NCBI GenBank assembly: GCA_006844765.1
Contig: SPJV01000210.1
Span: forward strand, 1-55,959
DNA length: 55,959 nucleotides
Source: Alphaproteobacteria bacterium
GTDB lineage: Bacteria; Pseudomonadota; Alphaproteobacteria; UBA8366; Aestuariispiraceae
Reading direction: 5' to 3'
The notes beneath the pieces are model-generated. The model ran no database searches, had not been told where the DNA came from, and saw nothing but the letters and a program-made list of their open reading frames with translations. The position numbers and the translations under genes were made by a program. Shown piece after piece: positions 34,060 to 42,372 of the stretch (within the stretch, counting starts at the first letter, position 1; each line of letters begins with the position of its first letter).

Positions 34060-35051
34060 GACAACGCGCGCTGGAACATATCCGCATCGACATTCCCGCC
34101 GGAGATCACGACAACCGTGGTCTTGCCTGCGATATCGACTTTGCCGGACAGCGCCGCAGCAAGGGCAACAGCGCCACCGGGTTCCACCACCAGCTTCAGA
34201 TCGCGGAAAGCCGTTGCCATCGCGTTGAGCGCTTCGTCGTCGCTGACCACCAGCCCACCGGCGAGCAAACGGCTGTTGATGGCCAAGGTCATCGCGCCGG
34301 GGGTTGGGGAAAGAAGGGCGTCGCAGATTGATCTGGCTTCCGGGTCAATCGCTTCAATCTTACCACTGACCAAGGAGCGGGCGGTATCATCAAATCCTGC
34401 GGGCTCCACGGCGTAGAGTGGCAGGTCGGGGCGGTTTTCCTTGATGCCAAGCGCCGTGCCCGACATCAAACCACCACCGCCGCAGCAGCATAGCAGTTGA
34501 TCCGGCTCGATGCCCTTATCTGTCAATTGACGATCAATTTCCAGGCCGACAGTACCTTGACCGGACACGATGTGGATATCGTCAAAAGGCGGCACAAGTG
34601 TTGCCCCGCGCCGCTCAGCCTCGGCGGCGGCGATGGCAGCACGGTCCTCGGTGAAGCGATCATAGGTAATGACTTCTGCGCCCCAGGCTGCCGTATTCGA
34701 ACGCTTCATCGCGGGGGCGTCTTCCGGCATGACGATGGCCGCCGGGATCCCGGCGAAATGAGCGGCTGCCGCGACGCCTTGGGCGTGGTTGCCACTGGAA
34801 TAGGCGACAACCCCACCTTGGCGTTCTTCCGCTGTCAGCGCGCGAATGCGGTTGCTGGCACCCCGGAACTTGAAGGAACCGGTGACTTGAAGACATTCCG
34901 GCTTCACCAGAAGGCGCCCGCCAATGCGCTGATTGAGGAGGGGGGATTCCAGCAACGGGGTTTCAACCGTAACGCCCTTCAGACGCTCTGCAGCTTCAAG
35001 GATATCATTGAAGTCGGGCAGCCGGCCCGAATAAGAGGGAGCGGATGTCAT
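34044..35051 (-). CDS. Threonine/serine dehydratase-like PLP enzyme
   Basis: The 335-residue enzyme belongs to PLP fold type II. K61 in GSFKFRGASNRI is the Schiff-base lysine. SSGNHAQGVAAAAHFAGIP forms the substrate loop, and GGGGLMSGTAL the phosphate-binding glycine loop. Family members deaminate L-threonine or L-serine to 2-oxo acids plus ammonia; related racemases and hydroxyaspartate dehydratases share the fold. There is no C-terminal ACT domain, so it is the catabolic type rather than IlvA. It stands 81 nt downstream of the haloacid dehalogenase gene on the same strand. Confidence 0.88.
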   Translation of the reverse strand: MTSAPSYSGRLPDFNDILEAAERLKGVTVETPLLESPLLNQRIGGRLLVKPECLQVTGSFKFRGASNRIRALTAEERQGGVVAYSSGNHAQGVAAAAHFAGIPAAIVMPEDAPAMKRSNTAAWGAEVITYDRFTEDRAAIAAAEAERRGATLVPPFDDIHIVSGQGTVGLEIDRQLTDKGIEPDQLLCCCGGGGLMSGTALGIKENRPDLPLYAVEPAGFDDTARSLVSGKIEAIDPEARSICDALLSPTPGAMTLAINSRLLAGGLVVSDDEALNAMATAFRDLKLVVEPGGAVALAAALSGKVDIAGKTTVVVISGGNVDADMFQRALSQDPS

Positions 35052-35132
35052 CGTAAAAATCTTTCTTTGGATTCAGCCAATGGTCAAAACTGGCTTTCGC
35101 GCGGAGGAGCAGTTTCGCCGCATTGCTGATCC

Positions 35133-35831
35133 TTAGCAACCCAGAAGCGCGGGCAGTGGTTCCAGCGATTGGATGGTGGCCATGGGGTCTCCGGGTAGGC
35201 GCTCTTGCGGTTGGTTGAAGCGGTTTACCCAAACGACGCGAAAGCCGAAATGAGCTGCTGCCGCTGCATCCCAGGCGTTTGAAGACATGAAACACACCTT
35301 GTCCGGACCAGATAGATCAAGGTAGTCGACGGACATCTGATAAATCCGCGGGTCCGGTTTGAAGATGCCGATATCTTCAACTGAATGGACACCATCCAAT
35401 AAGCTGTTCAGCCCCGCCGATGTGACGGCACCGTCCAGCATGTCCTTGGAACCATTGGATAGGATCGCGGTTTTGAAGCCACCGGCTTTCAGGGCGCTCA
35501 GCATCTCCGGCACTTCCGGATAGGCATCCAACTGAAAATAGATATCCAGAAGCTTCTGGCGTAGCGTTGTGTTTCCGGCGAGACCAACGGTCTCCATCGC
35601 ATAGTCCAAACCATCCTGGGTAACCTCCCAGAACGGCTTGTAAGCGTGCATGAGACTGCGCAGCCATGTGTATTCCAATTGCTTGGTGCGCCAGACCTGG
35701 GACATGCGGTCTGCGTCCGGGCCGATTTCGTCTTTCAACCGCGCGGCTGCTGCATGAACGTTGAACAATGTGCCATAGGCATCAAAAACACAGGCTTCGA
35801 CGCCATCCAATATTGCTAATTTTTCGGTCAT
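35133..35831 (-). CDS. Haloacid dehalogenase, type II
   Basis: The ATG at 35831 is chosen because GGGAGGG lies 8 nt upstream; a longer form at 35864 has no site. The 232-residue protein has the HAD nucleophile D17 in FDAYGTLFN, the second motif LSNGSKDML (about 110-118), and the lysine/acidic motifs in KPDPRIYQ and FMSSNAWDAAAA, all as in (S)-2-haloacid dehalogenases. Many such proteins act as general phosphatases or on 2-haloalkanoates; the natural substrate is unclear. It follows the lytic transglycosylase gene, with 45 nt between them. Confidence 0.9.
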   Translation of the reverse strand: MTEKLAILDGVEACVFDAYGTLFNVHAAAARLKDEIGPDADRMSQVWRTKQLEYTWLRSLMHAYKPFWEVTQDGLDYAMETVGLAGNTTLRQKLLDIYFQLDAYPEVPEMLSALKAGGFKTAILSNGSKDMLDGAVTSAGLNSLLDGVHSVEDIGIFKPDPRIYQMSVDYLDLSGPDKVCFMSSNAWDAAAAAHFGFRVVWVNRFNQPQERLPGDPMATIQSLEPLPALLGC

Positions 35832-35876
35832 GATTTTCCCTCCCATACGTGCGCTCTTAGACAATGAAGCGCTTGA

Positions 35877-37859
35877 TTAGTTTCCAACTGGCGTTGGGCC
35901 GGCCTTGAAAAGGAGTGCCGGCGTCGTTTTCAAGTCCCGTTGGCGATAGACGGCAATATTCTCCATCACGCGCTGGACATAGTCACGGGTCTCGCTGAAC
36001 GGAATGTTCTCCATCCAGTCGATCATCTCTTCGACCGGCTTTCCGCGCGGGTCACCATATTTCTTCATCCAGCGGGTTACACGATGCGGCCCGGCATTGT
36101 ACCCGGCAAGTGCCAGCGGCAGGGCGCCGTCAAATTTCTCCAACAAGTCGGCGAGATAGGCACTGCCAAGACGCATGTTGTAGGCAGGATCAGCCGTCAG
36201 GGATGACTTGCGATACTTAACCTTTTCCCACCCTGCGACGGCTTTGGCGGTGGCCGGCATTAGCTGCATCAAGCCACGGGCGCCGGCGCTGCTGCGGGCG
36301 GCACGGTCGAAGCCGCTTTCCTGCCGGATCAGGCCGAAGACGACAGTTAGGTCATCCAGTTTCAATGTCTGCTTGGGATCGATATTCGGGTATCCGGTTT
36401 CCGGCAGGATGAAGCCATGTTTAATCGCCTGCCGCGCCGTATAAACCGCAAGGTCTTCGCGCTCCAGATCAATCGCCAGAGACGCCAGCATCGAAAGGGT
36501 CTGCGGTTCATAAAGGTCCTTTGCCAGATGACGAACGATGGTTCGCACGGTCTGGCGTGCGCCAATCTGGTCCAGCATCCGGATAATCTTCGGCAGTTCC
36601 GTTCGCTCAAAGATATCGCGCAGGTCGCCGGCAATGATCGGTTCCGGCGGCAGGCGCGGGCGTTTGTCCGCGTCGATCTTTTCTGCCGCCAATTGACCGT
36701 AGAAGCTGGCCGGGTGTTTCGACGCGCTGAAATACCATTGGGAGGCAATGCCCCGTTGACCGCCTTCCTCAGCAGCCCGTCCGGCCCAATAGGCGGCGCG
36801 GCTGACACTGACCGGATAGCCGACGCCCTTATACATCCGCTCAAAATGCGGGAAGGCCTTGGGTGGATCTTTCAGGTAGCGGAGGGCAACCCAACCGGCG
36901 ATCCACTCAGCCTCGGCAAACGCGGCGCCTTCGGTGGATCTATGCTCTGCAGCCAGCCGATAGGCGAGCGGGTAGTCGCCATCATTGATGGCCCGACGGG
37001 CCAGGATTGCGCGTTCCTTCCACCAAAGCTCCGGGTGGGACAGCTGCATATCCGGCGTATCTAGCAGGGCAATCGCTTCATCCATGCGGCCCTTGCGACG
37101 GCGCCATCGCAGGCGTTCATACACAAGGCCGGGATTGTTCTGCAGGTTTGCCGGTACCTTGGAAATAGCCCCATCGACCCCACCGGATCGCGTCCGCAGC
37201 CGCACCCGCGCGATTGCGAGACGCCGATAGCCGTCCGAAACCCGCTTAGCTTGGCGCATGGCAGAGGTCCGGTGACCGTCCCAAAGCAGGGTCTCCAACC
37301 GGTCAATTTCATCCTGGGGATCGAGATACTGTCGGAAGTCACGGCGGAACTCTTTCTCGTCCGAATGATGCATCAAGGTGTCGACCCAGAAGCGTCGTGC
37401 CGCGCCGCGAATTTCCTCACCCCGTGCCGTTTCGGTAAGTGCGCGCGCATAATGCCGGAACCCGGTCCAGCTCACGGGAGGATCATTTGCGAAGAAACGG
37501 ATGATCGCGTGGTTCGGCACGCTCGCATCCAGCTTTTCTTCCGCCTGTTCCCGTAGTTTTGCCCGTTTGGGCCAGGGGCGGTTGTCGCGCAGGAATTCGG
37601 CGATCTCCATAAAACCGGCAGAAGAAGTCGCGGATTGATAGGACAGCCATTGAATGGCCTTTAAGGGCAGAGCCTGTTCAGCCTTCCGCCCTTCCTTCAA
37701 TGCGCGTTCCCAGCGGCCTTTATCGACCAGTTGGAAGGCACGCCGATAGATTTTCTCGTCGCTTTCGCTCAGTGGACGAGAGGATTCCGCAAGAGAAACC
37801 GCCGGAGCGTGCGAGACGAAAAGGCCCAGTATCAGAATGAAAAAAACAAAAATTCGCAC
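35877..37859 (-). CDS. Soluble lytic murein transglycosylase
   Basis: The 660-residue periplasmic enzyme cleaves peptidoglycan with formation of anhydromuramic acid. It has a signal peptide (about 1-24, cleavage after SLA), a long alpha-helical superhelical region (about 30-490) and a C-terminal lysozyme-like domain. E514 in GLIRQESGF is the catalytic glutamate; SSAGARGLMQLMPATA and ALAGYNAGPHRV complete the Slt motif set. Length and order match E. coli Slt70. It is the first gene of a minus-strand unit with the dehalogenase and the dehydratase. Confidence 0.95.
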   Translation of the reverse strand: MRIFVFFILILGLFVSHAPAVSLAESSRPLSESDEKIYRRAFQLVDKGRWERALKEGRKAEQALPLKAIQWLSYQSATSSAGFMEIAEFLRDNRPWPKRAKLREQAEEKLDASVPNHAIIRFFANDPPVSWTGFRHYARALTETARGEEIRGAARRFWVDTLMHHSDEKEFRRDFRQYLDPQDEIDRLETLLWDGHRTSAMRQAKRVSDGYRRLAIARVRLRTRSGGVDGAISKVPANLQNNPGLVYERLRWRRRKGRMDEAIALLDTPDMQLSHPELWWKERAILARRAINDGDYPLAYRLAAEHRSTEGAAFAEAEWIAGWVALRYLKDPPKAFPHFERMYKGVGYPVSVSRAAYWAGRAAEEGGQRGIASQWYFSASKHPASFYGQLAAEKIDADKRPRLPPEPIIAGDLRDIFERTELPKIIRMLDQIGARQTVRTIVRHLAKDLYEPQTLSMLASLAIDLEREDLAVYTARQAIKHGFILPETGYPNIDPKQTLKLDDLTVVFGLIRQESGFDRAARSSAGARGLMQLMPATAKAVAGWEKVKYRKSSLTADPAYNMRLGSAYLADLLEKFDGALPLALAGYNAGPHRVTRWMKKYGDPRGKPVEEMIDWMENIPFSETRDYVQRVMENIAVYRQRDLKTTPALLFKAGPTPVGN

Positions 37860-38091
37860 GCCAAGCCTCCAGGCTGCGTTTCAGGCCCCATCCTATATTG
37901 GCGTGAGTCTAGCCGCTTCACCACCCGGCAACCATCATTAATGGGGTTTTCCTGATCACATATTCCTGACCGGCAAGTTTATTTGTAAAGGCCTCAGGAG
38001 CCCTCTTGATCCGCATGAACGCATCATCGCGAAATGACCTGAATCGGGTAGTCTTACCCATGACATCACTTTCTTGGCGGAGTACGCCGCT

Positions 38092-39003
38092 GTGAATCCG
38101 AGACAGTTGGAAGCGTTTCAGGCGGTTATTCGAACCGGGTCGATCACGGCTGCGGCTGAGGTTTTGCATATTTCTCAACCCAGCGTCAGTCGCTTGATAG
38201 CGGATTTGGAACGCGCCGTTGGTTTTGCCTTGTTCCAAAAGTCGGGACGAAGTGTGTCGCCGACGGTTGAGGGACGGCGGTTCTATCAATCAGTTGATGC
38301 CATGTTCGTGGGCGTGGAACGGTTGGCCGATGTTGCCGCAACCATTCGCTCTGCTGCCGGCGGGGCTGTCAGCTTGGGCGCAATTCAGTCGCTATCGACA
38401 ACAGAACTGCCAGGCGCGGTTGGGGAGATGCATCGGCGAAACCCGGATGTCCGCATCACGATCCATGTCCGCAATACGCCATCAATCGTCGATGCGGTTC
38501 AAATGCAGCAGTTTGACTTAGGCATTGTCGGGCGGCGGCCGCCCTATGGCGGGGTGCATGTGCTGTATGCGACATCGGTCCCCTATGTCTGTGTGATGCC
38601 GAAAGACCACCTCCTCGCGAAAGGGTATGGGGCGATTGATTTGGTTGCCGAGGCTGGTTCTGAGCGGTTTGTAAGTTTCGCGGGGTCCATACGGGATGAA
38701 ATGTCTGATCTGGAAGGCCCGCTCGCTGAGCTTCTTGCGAGAAACTCACCCGTCGCGGCGGCAAATATGCCTGTTGCTGCTGCTTTGGTGAAGGAAACAG
38801 GGGCCTTCGCGATTACCGACCCGTTCTCCGCCAGTCGTGCTGTCCATATCGGCGGTGTCGTCTTTCGACCGATTACCCATGGGCTAGCTTATCATATCGC
38901 TGTGATTACGCGCTCTCCGGACACCCTGTCGCTTGCGGGCAAGGCCTTTGCGAATTGCTTGATAGAGCGCCTGACAACGGCGGGACGGGCTATTCAGGGA
39001 TGA
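38092..39003 (+). CDS. LysR-family transcriptional regulator
   Basis: The start GTG 38092 has GGCGGAG 9 nt upstream; an in-frame TTG at 38074 is weaker. The 303-residue protein has a winged helix-turn-helix (about 5-62: PRQLEAFQAVIRTGSITAAA, then EVLHISQPSVSRLI) and a periplasmic-binding-protein-like effector domain (about 90-300). It ends 32 nt from the converging DmdA-like gene, so it is the obvious candidate regulator of that four-gene operon, although it does not share an intergenic region with the operon start. The effector is unknown. Confidence 0.92.
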   Translation: MNPRQLEAFQAVIRTGSITAAAEVLHISQPSVSRLIADLERAVGFALFQKSGRSVSPTVEGRRFYQSVDAMFVGVERLADVAATIRSAAGGAVSLGAIQSLSTTELPGAVGEMHRRNPDVRITIHVRNTPSIVDAVQMQQFDLGIVGRRPPYGGVHVLYATSVPYVCVMPKDHLLAKGYGAIDLVAEAGSERFVSFAGSIRDEMSDLEGPLAELLARNSPVAAANMPVAAALVKETGAFAITDPFSASRAVHIGGVVFRPITHGLAYHIAVITRSPDTLSLAGKAFANCLIERLTTAGRAIQG

Positions 39004-39035
39004 GGTTGAAGCCACGCGGAAAGTAGTTCCAAGGT

Positions 39036-40151
39036 TTAGGCGAATGGTAAGTTTGATATCGTGCCCGAACGCGCCAACCCGTCGCTGGTAAGGACGGTAA
39101 CCTTTGTTCCTGGATCCCAGTACTCCTTTGAAATCATTGATAGGCCAATGTTTCGCTTCAGGCGTGGTGAGCAAATGGCCGAGGTGATTTGGCCAATTTG
39201 CGTGCTGTTGTCTGCAATCACGGGCCAGGGGATCGCGCAAGTCGGGCAGGGTGCGCCATCGAACTGAACGCCACGTATTTCCTGGTGAGGTCCTTCTTCA
39301 GCGATCACGCGCAAAGCATTGATCCCCACACAGTCTATGCTGCCGTCCAGACATAGGTACTTACCAAGCCCGATTTCGAATGGATTATTCACCCGCGTCA
39401 TTTCATTGCCGTAGGAAAACAGCCCGCCCTCAATCCGCTCAATGAGGTTTGGGCAACCGGGGGCGATGTTATACGCAGCGCCTGCCTGCCAGATTGCATC
39501 CCATAACGCACCGCCCAGGGCGCTGTCATCCAGGTAGATTTCAAATCCGCCCTGCCGCGAATAACCGGACCGGGCGATGAGCTGCCTGGTCCCTTGGAAG
39601 TCGAAATGGCCGAACCGAAAGAAACCGATCTCCCGAATATGGTCGCCGAACAAAGAGGCGAGCAGGTCTTCGGCTTTAGGGCCCTGGATCGCAAGCGGAT
39701 GGACATCCGGCTCTGACACATCGACGTCCAAGTTATAGCCGGTCGCGAGGCCTAGCGCATAAAGCAGCACATCCGAATCCGCGATTGAGAGCCAGAAGGT
39801 TGTCGGGGCAATCTTCAGGAGCACAGGATCGTTTATGAGGCCGCCTGCATGATCAACAATCGGGATATAGAGGCATTGTCCGACCTTAGCCCCGGTCACC
39901 TTCCGTGGCGTCATTAATTGCACAAGGCGTTCTGCGTCGGGGCCCGCAATACAGACCTGACGTTGGCAGGAGACATCCCAAATCTGAACATGCTCCCGCA
40001 GATGCCAGTAGTCTTCCTCGACCGTGCGTTGGAAGGCTTTTGGCAACAGCATGTGATTGACCACGGAAAACCCTGTGACGCCGGCTGCTTCAACGCGGTC
40101 GGTATAGGGCGTGCGGCGAATCCGCCGCGACATGTTCAGTCCTTCCGGCAT
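39036..40151 (-). CDS. DmdA/GcvT-like THF-dependent demethylase
   Basis: The start ATG 40151 has GGGAG 6 nt upstream. The 371-residue protein belongs to the aminomethyltransferase (GcvT) superfamily. Its beginning (RRIRRTPYTDRVEAAGVTGF) and VNHMLLPKAFQRTVEEDYWH resemble DMSP demethylase DmdA. Further matches are HVQIWDVSCQRQV, the CPNLIERIEGGLFSYGN block and NPFEIGLGKYLC. Such enzymes transfer a methyl group from a methylated substrate to tetrahydrofolate. Whether it acts on DMSP, a betaine or another methylated acid is unknown. Only 11 nt separate it from the upstream transthyretin-like gene. Confidence 0.75.
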   Translation of the reverse strand: MPEGLNMSRRIRRTPYTDRVEAAGVTGFSVVNHMLLPKAFQRTVEEDYWHLREHVQIWDVSCQRQVCIAGPDAERLVQLMTPRKVTGAKVGQCLYIPIVDHAGGLINDPVLLKIAPTTFWLSIADSDVLLYALGLATGYNLDVDVSEPDVHPLAIQGPKAEDLLASLFGDHIREIGFFRFGHFDFQGTRQLIARSGYSRQGGFEIYLDDSALGGALWDAIWQAGAAYNIAPGCPNLIERIEGGLFSYGNEMTRVNNPFEIGLGKYLCLDGSIDCVGINALRVIAEEGPHQEIRGVQFDGAPCPTCAIPWPVIADNSTQIGQITSAICSPRLKRNIGLSMISKEYWDPGTKVTVLTSDGLARSGTISNLPFA

Positions 40152-40162
40152 GGGATGCTCCC

Positions 40163-40519
40163 TTAACTCGACCACCAGACTGAGTAGCTGTTGGGCGATA
40201 GGATCAGGGGAATATGGTATTTCCCAGAGGTGTCCGGCATCCGAAATCTGACGACGATTTCATCCATGATTTGCGGCCCGTCGTGGGGGATGTTTCGGCC
40301 TTCCCAATACGTCCCGGTTTCCAAGACAAGCTCATAGCGTGCGGTGCTGTCGATTTCAGTCGGATCCAACTCTCGCGCCATACGGCCTCCGGGATCTGTC
40401 TCCGTCTCGAAAACGAGGCGCCGATTGCCTTCTGCCGTAATCTCCACAAGGCTCACCTTAATACCGCCGGCGTGAGTGCCATCTGTGCCATTCAGGGTAT
40501 GGGATGTGATTGTCGCCAT
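40163..40519 (-). CDS. Transthyretin-like / 5-hydroxyisourate hydrolase-like protein
   Basis: This 118-residue protein is the size of HIUase. The three conserved polar residues are in place: H7 (ITSHTLNG), R46 (DPGGRMAR) and H102 (YHIPLILSP). HIUase hydrolyses 5-hydroxyisourate in urate breakdown and ends with the signature Y-R-G-S. Here the end is S-V-W-W-S-S, so the Arg and Gly are lost. The first H of the usual H-x-H-x-P motif is Lys (K100-Y-H-I-P). No uricase or OHCU decarboxylase genes are near. It is either a diverged HIUase or a TLP with another role in the surrounding operon. Confidence 0.7.
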   Translation of the reverse strand: MATITSHTLNGTDGTHAGGIKVSLVEITAEGNRRLVFETETDPGGRMARELDPTEIDSTARYELVLETGTYWEGRNIPHDGPQIMDEIVVRFRMPDTSGKYHIPLILSPNSYSVWWSS

Positions 40520-40586
40520 CCTGCCGTTTCCTATTCAGATTATTGTTTTTTAAGATTTCTGTATCTTCAGATTACTGGATTGGGGG

Positions 40587-42332
40587 CTATTCAATCGAGG
40601 CTTTGTCGCGTTTGTCGCTGGTGGCGGCGACGATGGGACTGATGACGCCCCGGCATTTCACGTTGACGCAGGCGGTCTTGCCCGACTGCATCGCCCGCCG
40701 CAATGCCGGCCCTAACTCGGCGCGTTTTGTCACTAATTCCCCATGCCCGCCGAGCCCTTCGAACATTGAGTGAAAGGGGATGTCACGGAAGTCGGTTGCG
40801 AAGTGTTTGCCGCTCTCAAAAAGCCGCTCTTGTTGCTGGGATATGCAATCCAAACCGCCGTTGTTATCGATGACGACGGTGATTGGCAGTCCTTCCTGGA
40901 AAGCCGCTTCGATGGAGAGCCCCCCGGATAAGAACGCGCCGTCACCGCTGATCAGAACCACATTCTGGTCAGGATGTGTGTTCTTTGCGGCAATGGCGAA
41001 AGAAACCCCGACGCCGAGCAGACTATAGTTGCCGGGGTGCATGATGCCGCCGAGCTTTTTGCCGTGCCAGCCGGCTAGATTGACGGCGATTTCGGACCAA
41101 AAATGCGTGTTTCCCCCGTCGAAGATCAGCCAATCTTTGTCTCCCATCTCCGCTTGAACGTCGAGGGAGAGCTGAAGTGGGTGCATCAATCGACCGGCTT
41201 CGGTATCCGCTTTGGTTTCCGTTGCAAGATCGGACAAGGTCTTATCGACCCATGCACCGCGTCGGGTCCGGTTTTCATCAAACCAAGCCCGGTCGAGTTT
41301 CCATAAACCCCGCTCTTTCAACCCCCAAAGCGCATCAAGAAAGGCGCCGGGGTCGGAGAGCAGGAATAGGTCTGCCGCGCGGTTATTCTCGAATTCCTCA
41401 TGACTGCCGTTCACGCAGATCAGCTTCGTGCTCTTCGGGAAGAATGGCGCGTTTCCGAAATTCATTTGATTGTCGAGCCGCCCCCCAATCATCACGACAA
41501 CATCTGACGCTTGGATGGCTTCTTTGGACGGGTGGTATTGGTGGAAGTCAGCGAGACCCATATAGGCCTCACATTCTTCACCGAGCAGTTTTTGGTGATA
41601 GGGGACATTGAATATCGGAATGCCTAGATCCAGGCCCGCTCGCTCCAATTTTGCCTCAGCCCCGGACCACCAAACGCCGTGACCGCCGATCAACACAGGT
41701 TTTTTGGCAGATGCGATAATGTCGAGGATTTGGGCGAGGGGCTCTGGTGCCGGCCAGGCCCGGGGCACGGGTGAGGCGGCGCGGTTATACGGGCGCTCCT
41801 CCCGCCCGACCGTCTCCTCGAAGGAAGAGAACATGATATCGACCGGCAGGCTCAGATGGACAGGGCCGGGATAGCCGCTGGTTGCTGCGGTCCAGGCGCG
41901 ATCCACAAATTCACCAATCCGGGCACCGTCCGTGATCTGGACAGAGTATTTTGTCAGCGGTGCGGCAATGGCGACATCGTCAATCTCTTTGAATCCGCCT
42001 GCCCCCTGCCGTTTCAGGGTCGAGGAACCCGTCACGAAAATGACCGGTGACCTCTCCCCGAGCGCTTCCATGATGGCAGGGACCGCATTGGCGAAGCCTT
42101 CTGGTCCAATGAGGCAGACCGCGGGCTTCCGGGTGATCCGGGCATGCCCATCGGCCAAATGCCCGGCGATCTGCTCATGCGGGCAGTTCACAACCGGCAT
42201 TTGGCATTCCATAAACCCTTCCAGGGCCGGATTACAGAAACCACCGGCCAGTGTGAACACATGGTCCACCCCTTTCTCGTGAAGGGCCTGCGCCAAGAGG
42301 GCGCCACCGCGAATTTTTCTAGGCTCTGTCAT
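40587..42332 (-). CDS. ThDP-dependent enzyme (acetolactate synthase / decarboxylase family)
   Basis: The 581-residue protein has the three-domain ThDP layout. The catalytic glutamate is E53 in NCPHEQIAGHLADGHAR. The central domain (about 195-330) contains KPVLIGGHGVWWSG. The ThDP motif begins GDGAFLSGG (463-471) and ends with IDNNGG (488-493). This is the pattern of acetolactate synthases, benzoylformate decarboxylases and oxalyl-CoA decarboxylases, so a 2-oxo acid is the likely substrate. It lies 40 nt downstream of the alpha-hydroxyacid oxidase gene, which could supply a 2-oxo acid. Substrate unassigned. Confidence 0.85.
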   Translation of the reverse strand: MTEPRKIRGGALLAQALHEKGVDHVFTLAGGFCNPALEGFMECQMPVVNCPHEQIAGHLADGHARITRKPAVCLIGPEGFANAVPAIMEALGERSPVIFVTGSSTLKRQGAGGFKEIDDVAIAAPLTKYSVQITDGARIGEFVDRAWTAATSGYPGPVHLSLPVDIMFSSFEETVGREERPYNRAASPVPRAWPAPEPLAQILDIIASAKKPVLIGGHGVWWSGAEAKLERAGLDLGIPIFNVPYHQKLLGEECEAYMGLADFHQYHPSKEAIQASDVVVMIGGRLDNQMNFGNAPFFPKSTKLICVNGSHEEFENNRAADLFLLSDPGAFLDALWGLKERGLWKLDRAWFDENRTRRGAWVDKTLSDLATETKADTEAGRLMHPLQLSLDVQAEMGDKDWLIFDGGNTHFWSEIAVNLAGWHGKKLGGIMHPGNYSLLGVGVSFAIAAKNTHPDQNVVLISGDGAFLSGGLSIEAAFQEGLPITVVIDNNGGLDCISQQQERLFESGKHFATDFRDIPFHSMFEGLGGHGELVTKRAELGPALRRAMQSGKTACVNVKCRGVISPIVAATSDKRDKASIE

Positions 42333-42372
42333 GGCGTTTATTGTCTCACTCTATTGGCGGTTAGGATTAGGG

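Noticed and set aside
40152..40175. GTG 40175 as the start of the DmdA-like gene
   Set aside because: It would overlap the upstream stop codon region, and GGGAG is ideally placed for ATG 40151.
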